12,571 bases of DNA from an uncultured Elusimicrobium sp. (GTDB lineage: Bacteria; Elusimicrobiota; Elusimicrobia; Elusimicrobiales; Elusimicrobiaceae). Where the stretch lies: contig CACXHA010000091.1 of NCBI GenBank assembly GCA_902767385.1, positions 1-12,571 of the forward strand, in the 5' to 3' direction. The position numbers and the translations under genes are program-made. The notes beneath the pieces were generated by a model. It was not told the DNA's origin. It searched no databases and was given only the letters and a program-made list of their open reading frames with translations. Positions 8,092 to 12,571 of the stretch are shown piece by piece (positions within the stretch are counted from its first letter, which is position 1; the number at the start of each line of letters is the position of its first letter).

Positions 8092-8796
8092 ATGAGTAAT
8101 ATTTTGTATTTTGAGACGTTAGACTCTACACAGACGTACCTCAAAGACCACTTTAGAGAATTAGACGATAAGACCGTCGTAACTGCAACTAGCCAAACGG
8201 CCGGACGAGGCCGCTTTGACCGCAAGTGGATTAGCGAACCGGGCGGATTGTATTTTTCCATTTTACTCAAACTCCAAAAAACCGATTTTTTGGCCAATTT
8301 TACCCAACTCTTAGCCCTTTGCATATGCCAGGCTGCTGAGAAATACGCAATCCAACCTAATTTAAAATGGCCCAACGACGTGCAAGTGTCCGGCAAAAAA
8401 CTCTGCGGAATTTTAAGTGAAGTGGTTACCCAAAACGGTCAAATAGCCGGGCTTGTAATCGGTGCGGGCGTTAATGTAGAACAAGCTGATTTGTCCCACG
8501 TGGGGCAACCCGCTGTTTCCTTGCGCGAGTTAGGCGTTAACGTTGCCAAAGAAGATTTTTTACAAGATATCCTAGACTTATTTTTCCAAAGTTATCCGGC
8601 TGTTACGCAGGAAGGTTTTAGTGTAATTCGTTCGGCTTACCAAGAACGCTTTCCCTTTTTGGGCAAGCAAATTGTTGTTAAAAACGGTACCTCGGCTTTA
8701 ACGGGTATCGCACACGATTTATCCCCAAGCGGCACGCTTTTATTGCAAACCAAAAACGGCCCGCAGGAGATTTTAATAGGAGACCTACTAGTATGA
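8092..8796 (+). CDS. birA: Biotin protein ligase, catalytic domain only (no HTH)
   Basis: This cytoplasmic enzyme forms biotinyl-AMP and transfers biotin to a Lys of carrier domains. The protein has 234 residues and begins directly with the catalytic domain (LYFETLDSTQTYL), so it is the monofunctional type and lacks the N-terminal winged helix of E. coli BirA. Motifs present are TAGRGRFDRKW (37-46), LKWPNDVQVSGKKLCGIL (91-108) and LVIGAGVNVE (121-130). An SH3-like C-terminal domain covers about 190-234 (GIAHDLSPSGTLLLQ). Its stop overlaps the oadG start (ATGA at 8793-8796), tying its expression to the biotin-dependent decarboxylase whose alpha subunit carries the target Lys. Because the HTH is missing, it cannot be the classical repressor for the palindrome upstream. 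Confidence 0.93.
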   Translation: MSNILYFETLDSTQTYLKDHFRELDDKTVVTATSQTAGRGRFDRKWISEPGGLYFSILLKLQKTDFLANFTQLLALCICQAAEKYAIQPNLKWPNDVQVSGKKLCGILSEVVTQNGQIAGLVIGAGVNVEQADLSHVGQPAVSLRELGVNVAKEDFLQDILDLFFQSYPAVTQEGFSVIRSAYQERFPFLGKQIVVKNGTSALTGIAHDLSPSGTLLLQTKNGPQEILIGDLLV

Positions 8797-9008
8797 GTGA
8801 AAGTTTAATCGGGCAAGCGGTTAACATTACGTTAATTGGGATGTCCGTTGTGTTCGTATTCCTAATCATCCTCGTGTTACTCATGAAGGGATTAGGCGTG
8901 GCCGTACAGGCATTGGAAAAATATTTTCCGCAAACTGTACCTGCCGCTAGTGACCATGCATTAATCGCCGTTGCGATTGCTGCCGCTAAAAAATTTCAAG
9001 GTAAATAG
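8793..9008 (+). CDS. oadG: Decarboxylase gamma subunit, OadG type
   Basis: This is a small membrane subunit (71 residues) of a sodium-pumping biotin-dependent decarboxylase. In the family it holds the alpha and beta subunits together. It has one transmembrane helix (about residues 10-32, ITLIGMSVVFVFLIILVLLM), a short loop and a C-terminal tail with a helical AVAIAAAKKFQ segment. It is at the short end for OadG proteins. The ATG overlaps the birA stop, with AGGAG near 8777-8781 as ribosome binding site. The call rests on size, topology and position directly before oadA and oadB, because gamma subunits are poorly conserved. Confidence 0.85.
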   Translation: MSESLIGQAVNITLIGMSVVFVFLIILVLLMKGLGVAVQALEKYFPQTVPAASDHALIAVAIAAAKKFQGK

Positions 9009-9016
9009 GAGACTTT

Positions 9017-10813
9017 ATGAAAAAAATTAACTTTATGCTAACTGCATTTCGAGACGGGTTCCAATCCGTCTACGGGGCGCGTGTACTTACCAAAGACTTC
9101 ATGCCCGCCGTAGAGGCAGCCAAACACGCCGGCATTAACCACATGGAATTTGGCGGCGGCGCCCGCTTCCAAGCGCTCTATTTCTACTGCAACGAAGATG
9201 CTTTTGCTATGATGGACACCTTCCGCAAAACTGCCGGAGCCGATGCCAACTTGCAAACCCTCGCCCGCGGGGTAAACGTAGTAGGTTTAGACAGCCAACC
9301 TTCCGATGTTATCAAAGCCCATGCTGAACTGTTTAAAAAACATGGCACCACCACCATCCGCAATTTTGATGCGCTTAACGACGTAAATAACCTCATTTAT
9401 TCGGGCCAATGTATCCACAATGCCGGCCTTAAACACGAAGTATGTGTGACCATGATGTCCTTGGCCCCGGGTTGGGATAACACCGGCAAAATTCATACCG
9501 AAGTTTTTTATGAAAAAATCTTACGCCAAATTTTAGATTCCGGCGTTCCGTTTGATTCCGTATGTTTTAAAGATGCCTCCGGCACGTCCACGCCAACGAC
9601 CGTCGGTAAAACCATGGCCATGGCGCGCAAGTTGCTCCCCAAAGGCACCAAAATCGTATTCCACACGCACGAAACGGCCGGCAACTCTATTGCCTGCTGT
9701 TTAGCGGCTATTGAAAACGGAGCCGACAGCTTGGACCTTTCCATGCAGCCTGTTTCCGGCGGTACGTGCCAACCCGATATTTTAACCATGTGGCATGCCT
9801 TGCGCGGCAGCGAATATACGCTAGATATTGACCCGCACAAAATCCAAGAAGCCGAAAACGTCTTTAAAGATTGCATGGCCAAATACTTCTTACCGCCCGA
9901 GGCCACTTCGGTCAACCCGATTATTCCGTTCTCGCCTTTGCCCGGTGGTGCGTTAACTGCCAACACGCAAATGATGCGCGACAACGGCACCTTTGACAAA
10001 TTCCCCGAAGTAGTAAAAGCTATGGGTGAATGTGTAAAATTGGGCGGTTTTGGTACGTCTGTAACGCCCGTTTCGCAATTCTATTTTCAACAAGCTTACT
10101 CTAACGTAATGGCCGGCGCGTGGAAGAAAATTACCCCCGGCTACGGCAAAATGGTGCTGGGATATTTCGGTAAAACCCCGGTAGAGCCAGACCCGAAAGT
10201 GGTTAAGATTGCCAGCGAACAACTGGGATTAGAACCGACGAAGAAAACCGTTTTGGAAATCAATAACGCAGACCCCAAAAAGGGCCTTAAAGTAGCGGAA
10301 CAAAAACTCAAAGAAAACAACTTGCCTATTACAGATGAAAATAAATTCATCGTAGCTACCTGTGCCGATAAAGGTATTTTGTTCTTAAAAGGCGAAGCTA
10401 AAGTCAACGGTATCCGCTGGGCGGCTGATGTCAAAAAGCCCGCTGCTACCGAAGGCGGCGCCGTAAAAGTAACCGTCAACGGAAAAGCCTATGAAGTCAT
10501 CTTTGACGGCGACAACGCCGCCACCGTTAACGGCAAACGCTACGATATTTCCACTGCGGCTTCCGATGCCAAAGCCCCCGCCGCTACCACTGCCAACGGC
10601 AACGGTGCTACGGTCAAAGCCCCGGTACCGGGTGCTGTTTTGCGCTTTAGCGTAAAAGACGGCGACCGCGTGAGCGAAGGCCAAGAAATTGTGGTCTTAG
10701 AAGCGATGAAAATGGAAACCCCGGTTTCTGCTCCGGCGGCCGGCGTCATCCATTTTAACGTTAAACAAGGCGACCAGGTACAAACCGGTCATACCTTGGC
10801 GGAAATTAAATAG
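9017..10813 (+). CDS. oadA: Oxaloacetate decarboxylase alpha subunit (carboxyltransferase + biotinyl domain)
   Basis: This cytoplasmic subunit moves CO2 from oxaloacetate to its biotin, releasing pyruvate. The 598 residues comprise a carboxyltransferase barrel (about 1-270), the PYC_OADA conserved domain (about 295-460, PLPGGALTAN and GTSVTPVSQ), an Ala/Thr/Asn-rich linker (about 513-532) and a C-terminal biotinyl domain with EAMKMET, biotin site Lys565. Likely metal ligands are Asp13, Lys185, His216 and His218 (FHTHET). Arg12, Gln16, Arg84 and Thr350 match substrate-binding positions of the family as I recall them. The loop reads RDGFQS instead of RDAHQS, and EFGGGARFQ replaces CWGGATFD, so it belongs to a divergent branch. 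AGGAG at 9007-9011, overlapping the oadG stop, supports the start. A PycB role is less likely because oadG and oadB flank it. Confidence 0.92.
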   Translation: MKKINFMLTAFRDGFQSVYGARVLTKDFMPAVEAAKHAGINHMEFGGGARFQALYFYCNEDAFAMMDTFRKTAGADANLQTLARGVNVVGLDSQPSDVIKAHAELFKKHGTTTIRNFDALNDVNNLIYSGQCIHNAGLKHEVCVTMMSLAPGWDNTGKIHTEVFYEKILRQILDSGVPFDSVCFKDASGTSTPTTVGKTMAMARKLLPKGTKIVFHTHETAGNSIACCLAAIENGADSLDLSMQPVSGGTCQPDILTMWHALRGSEYTLDIDPHKIQEAENVFKDCMAKYFLPPEATSVNPIIPFSPLPGGALTANTQMMRDNGTFDKFPEVVKAMGECVKLGGFGTSVTPVSQFYFQQAYSNVMAGAWKKITPGYGKMVLGYFGKTPVEPDPKVVKIASEQLGLEPTKKTVLEINNADPKKGLKVAEQKLKENNLPITDENKFIVATCADKGILFLKGEAKVNGIRWAADVKKPAATEGGAVKVTVNGKAYEVIFDGDNAATVNGKRYDISTAASDAKAPAATTANGNGATVKAPVPGAVLRFSVKDGDRVSEGQEIVVLEAMKMETPVSAPAAGVIHFNVKQGDQVQTGHTLAEIK

Positions 10814-10821
10814 GGGGACCC

Positions 10822-11988
10822 ATGGACTTTACAGAAGCCTTCATTAAAATCTGGCAGACCACCGGGCTCTACACCATGGTGTGGCAGCAAGCGGTAATGA
10901 TTGCCGTATGTTGTTTCTTGTTGTGGCTGGGGATTAAAAAGCAATTTGAACCTTTGCTCTTAGTCCCGATTGCCTTTGGCGGTATTTTAGCCAATATTCC
11001 CATGCCGCCCGCAGAAATGATTGCCGGCCCCAACGGTTTTTTGGGGATTGTATTTAATGCCGGGATTAACACCGGGCTCTTCCCGTTGTTCATCTTTATG
11101 GCGGTTGGTGCCATGACGGACTTTGGCCCGTTAATTGCTAACCCCAAAATGGCCTTGTTAGGCGGGGCCGCGCAGTTTGGTATTTTTGCTACACTTATTG
11201 GTGCAATCGGCCTTTCCTATGTAACGTTTGGGGATTCCCACCCGTTTGCCTTTGGGCTTAAAGAGGCCGCGTCTATCGGCATTATCGGCGGGGCGGACGG
11301 ACCAACCTCTATTTACTTAACTTCGCGTTTAGCACCGCAACTCTTGGGTGCTATTGCGGTAGCGGCTTATTCGTACATGGCCCTGGTACCGATTATCCAA
11401 CCGCCTATTATGAAGTTATTAACTACTCCCGAAGAACGCAAAATCCGCATGACGCAGTTGCGCCCGGTATCCAAGCGTGAAAAAATCTTATTCCCGCTTG
11501 TGATTCTCATTTTATGTGCCTTGCTGTTGCCCTCTGCGGCTCCGCTTATCGGCTGCTTGACGTTTGGTAACCTCGTCAAAGAATCCGGCGTGGCGGAACG
11601 GTTAAGCAAAACTTTGCAAAACGAGTTTTGCAATATTGTAACCATTTTGCTCGGTCTGTCGGTAGGGTCTAAACTTCAGTACGACCACTTTTTGACGACC
11701 GAAACGCTCGGTATTTTGGCCTTAGGAATTATCGCCTTCTCCGTAGCTACGGCTTCAGGCGTATTACTGGCCAAACTGATGAACGTCGTATCCAAAGAAA
11801 AAATCAACCCGCTTATCGGCTCTGCCGGCGTATCTGCCGTACCGATGGCCGCCCGCGTATCCAACAAAGTGGGGTTGGAATATGACAAACAAAACTATCT
11901 CTTAATGCACGCCATGGGTCCCAACGTGGCCGGTGTAATCGGCAGCGCGGTAGCGGCCGGTGTTTTGCTCGCCTTACTGGGTAAATAA
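10822..11988 (+). CDS. oadB: Sodium-pumping decarboxylase beta subunit, OadB type
   Basis: This integral inner-membrane subunit (388 residues) decarboxylates carboxybiotin on the alpha subunit and exports Na+. Many hydrophobic segments (for example 22-36, 45-60, 85-97, 111-133, 222-245, 295-316 and 366-385) agree with the polytopic beta-subunit family. Signature stretches are GAMTDFGPLIANP (96-108), IGGADGPTSIY (155-165), GSAGVSAVPMAARV (333-346) and LLMHAMGPNVAGVIGSA (360-376). Asp159 in GGADGPT corresponds to the essential membrane Asp of the Klebsiella enzyme, as I align it. The start has AGGGGGA (10812-10818) just upstream and follows the oadA stop by 8 bases. Beta subunits of methylmalonyl-CoA and glutaconyl-CoA decarboxylases are very similar; the adjacent oadA decides for oxaloacetate. 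Two terminators follow. Confidence 0.95.
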   Translation: MDFTEAFIKIWQTTGLYTMVWQQAVMIAVCCFLLWLGIKKQFEPLLLVPIAFGGILANIPMPPAEMIAGPNGFLGIVFNAGINTGLFPLFIFMAVGAMTDFGPLIANPKMALLGGAAQFGIFATLIGAIGLSYVTFGDSHPFAFGLKEAASIGIIGGADGPTSIYLTSRLAPQLLGAIAVAAYSYMALVPIIQPPIMKLLTTPEERKIRMTQLRPVSKREKILFPLVILILCALLLPSAAPLIGCLTFGNLVKESGVAERLSKTLQNEFCNIVTILLGLSVGSKLQYDHFLTTETLGILALGIIAFSVATASGVLLAKLMNVVSKEKINPLIGSAGVSAVPMAARVSNKVGLEYDKQNYLLMHAMGPNVAGVIGSAVAAGVLLALLGK

Positions 11989-12006
11989 AAAATCTGTTGT
12001 AATGCG

Positions 12007-12039
12007 AAAGTTCCTGGGTTTACGCCCGGGAACTTTTAT
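12007..12039 (+). terminator. First terminator after oadB
   Basis: A 12-bp stem with one G-T wobble (AAAGTTCCTGGG 12007-12018 with CCCGGGAACTTT 12025-12036) and a 6-base loop TTTACG is followed by a short T/A tail. It lies 18 bases after the oadB stop. The weak T-tract suggests incomplete termination, consistent with the second hairpin behind it. Confidence 0.75.
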
Positions 12040-12061
12040 AACTACTGCTCACAATAACCAT

Positions 12062-12085
12062 CCCCCGGCATAGCCGGGGGTTTTT
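12062..12085 (+). terminator. Second, strong terminator after oadB
   Basis: A perfect 8-bp GC-rich stem (CCCCCGGC 12062-12069 with GCCGGGGG 12073-12080), a 3-base loop ATA and five T residues (12081-12085) form a typical intrinsic terminator. It backs up the first one and ends the birA-oadGAB unit. Confidence 0.88.
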
Positions 12086-12087
12086 CA

Positions 12088-12144
12088 CAGACAGGGCAAT
12101 CCCTTGCCTACTAGCGTAGGGATAAAAACCCTTCTAACTGTCTG
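12088..12144. repeat. Outer inverted repeat enclosing a smaller palindrome
   Basis: CAGACAG (12088-12094) and CTGTCTG (12138-12144) are exact reverse complements and enclose the palindrome at 12099-12123. GGG (12094-12096) and CCC (12129-12131) could add pairs in between. This gives a nested, interrupted hairpin of 57 bases; whether it is an RNA structure or a degenerate insertion element is unknown. Confidence 0.4.
12099..12123. repeat. 25-bp palindromic unit 1
   Basis: The ends ATCCCT and AGGGAT pair over 6 bp. An alternative inner stem CCTAC/GTAGG with loop TAGC shares bases with the right arm. Its length and ATCC...GGAT ends match units 2 and 3. Confidence 0.5.
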
Positions 12145-12180
12145 CCACACGCGTTTTACCCACTCTTTCTACGAACGAGC

Positions 12181-12205
12181 ATCCCCGAGTGCCTCTGTCG
12201 GGGAT
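12181..12205. repeat. 25-bp palindromic unit 2
   Basis: The arms ATCCCCGA (12181-12188) and TCGGGGAT (12198-12205) are perfect 8-bp complements with a 9-base loop. It is followed by CTCC rather than a T-tract on either strand, so it is not an obvious terminator. Confidence 0.6.
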
Positions 12206-12231
12206 CTCCTCCTTATACGCCTTTTGTCGTC

Positions 12232-12256
12232 ATCCTGAGTCGTCTTTGCTCAGGAT
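12232..12256. repeat. 25-bp palindromic unit 3
   Basis: The arms ATCCTGAG (12232-12239) and CTCAGGAT (12249-12256) are perfect 8-bp complements with a 9-base loop, the same geometry as unit 2. It resembles the CATCCTGA...AGGATCT palindromes I recall as abundant in the intergenic DNA of several phyla. Confidence 0.6.
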
Positions 12257-12259
12257 CTT

Positions 12260-12273
12260 GTTGTTATAACAAC
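12260..12273. repeat. Perfect 14-bp palindrome
   Basis: GTTGTTATAACAAC is fully self-complementary with no loop. It sits between palindromic units 3 and 4. It could be a protein-binding site or a remnant of the same repeats; I see no neighbouring promoter for it. Confidence 0.4.
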
Positions 12274-12274
12274 C

Positions 12275-12298
12275 ATCCTCTGAAACAAGTTCGGGAAT
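12275..12298. repeat. Degenerate palindromic unit 4
   Basis: The stretch begins ATCC and ends GGGAAT with an imperfect inner stem CTGAA/TTCGG (one wobble) around ACAAG. It resembles a decayed copy of units 1-3 in size (24 bp) and end sequence. Confidence 0.35.
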
Positions 12299-12305
12299 AA
12301 TCCTT

Positions 12306-12341
12306 TATAAAAAGCCCCCGAGGGGTTTAATTCCTCGGGGG
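12306..12341 (-). terminator. Terminator of the convergent - strand gene
   Basis: Read on the - strand, a perfect 9-bp stem (CCCCCGAGG 12315-12323 with CCTCGGGGG 12333-12341) is followed by CTTTTTATA (12314 down to 12306). It begins about 43 bases after the stop of the - strand gene and is oriented to end its transcript. Confidence 0.85.
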
Positions 12342-12384
12342 GATATTAGGTAAGCCGGAGAAGCATCCGGCAAATTCGTTGCAC

Positions 12385-12571
12385 CTACCAATAAGTATTG
12401 TCCCAAACCCTAGACGAGTTACATTTGGGAGAGCCGGCTGGACAAAGATTAGCTTTCTCTGCATAACAACATGCAGTTCCTTCATAAGTATTATTTTTGC
12501 AAGAATCTACTACAAATGCCCAGCAATAAGCTCCTGTTTTAAATGTAGCTCCACTACACGAGTTGGCAGAC
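12385..12571 (-). CDS. C-terminal end of an unrecognised Cys-rich, probably exported protein
   Basis: Only the last 61 codons are in the window; the gene runs off the right edge. The frame read from 12570 down to the TAG at 12385-12387 is open throughout. The residues include seven Cys (at 5, 16, 24, 34, 35, 43 and 50 of the visible part) with many Ser, Asn, Thr, Gly and Tyr, and the protein ends in DNTYW. Such composition suggests a disulfide-stabilised extracytoplasmic domain. Type IV pilin-like proteins of some diderm phyla have Cys-containing globular C-termini, so a pilin or pseudopilin is one possibility, but the N-terminus that would show a prepilin motif is missing. The dedicated terminator downstream supports a real gene. 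I do not recognise the family. Confidence 0.65.
   Translation of the reverse strand, partial: SANSCSGATFKTGAYCWAFVVDSCKNNTYEGTACCYAEKANLCPAGSPKCNSSRVWDNTYW

Larger units (their letters stand above)
11989..12384. other. Non-coding convergent intergenic region
   Basis: Nearly 400 bases lie between the oadB stop and the stop of the convergent - strand gene. I see no credible gene or tRNA here. It contains two + strand terminators, several short palindromes (12088-12298) and one - strand terminator, each listed separately. Its base composition is more irregular than in the flanking genes. Confidence 0.85.

Noticed and set aside
9508..9999. 163-codon open frame on the - strand inside oadA
   Set aside because: It lies opposite the conserved carboxyltransferase barrel, has no ribosome binding site of note and no recognisable domain.
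12062..12341. CRISPR-like repeat array in the intergenic region
   Set aside because: The palindromic units differ in sequence and their spacing is irregular (82, 51 and 43 bases), with no constant direct repeat and no cas genes.

Overview
The window is a dense block of mostly housekeeping genes, all on the + strand from the left edge to about 11,990. It ends in a roughly 400-base non-coding stretch and the 3' end of a convergent gene. The protein mix suggests a Gram-negative (diderm) anaerobe that uses a sodium-pumping decarboxylase: a lipoprotein with a lipobox, SurA/PpiC-type periplasmic folding factors, a class A penicillin-binding protein and an OadGAB complex. The sequence styles, together with a Cys-rich secreted-looking protein beside an oad operon, fit a host-associated member of Elusimicrobiota. 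That placement is an impression without a marker gene; other anaerobic diderm phyla remain possible.

Region 1 (1-7121) holds a 5'-truncated bifunctional peptidoglycan synthase (PBP1A type), then mfd (transcription-repair coupling factor), then two SurA/PpiC-like proteins. The first of these is a lipoprotein whose parvulin domain looks degenerate. The second is a secreted protein with a better-preserved parvulin domain. Gaps are 5 and 12 bases, then a 17-base overlap, so this reads as one transcription unit closed by a strong intrinsic terminator at 7095-7121.

Region 2 (7124-8041) is pdxA (vitamin B6 synthesis). Its ATG lies two bases after the T-tract of that terminator, so its translation start region overlaps the hairpin.

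Region 3 (8053-11988) is a biotin and sodium-pump operon: birA (biotin protein ligase without a DNA-binding domain), oadG, oadA (with a C-terminal biotinyl domain) and oadB. birA overlaps oadG by 4 bases, and oadA and oadB each follow within 8 bases with good ribosome binding sites. The ligase is thus made together with its likely target, Lys565 of OadA. A palindrome centred on a TATAAT box precedes birA.

Region 4 (11989-12384) is non-coding. It has two consecutive + strand terminators, a cluster of four short palindromes of about 25 bp sharing ATCC...GGAT-like ends, and a - strand terminator. The - strand gene it serves (12385 to the right edge) encodes the Cys-rich C-terminus of an unrecognised, probably exported protein.

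I found no CRISPR array, IS element, tRNA, rRNA or defence system. The most notable items are regulatory (the pdxA start on a terminator, the birA palindrome), the intergenic palindrome cluster, and divergent active-site residues in OadA and PdxA. I see no clear evidence of a wholly new system.
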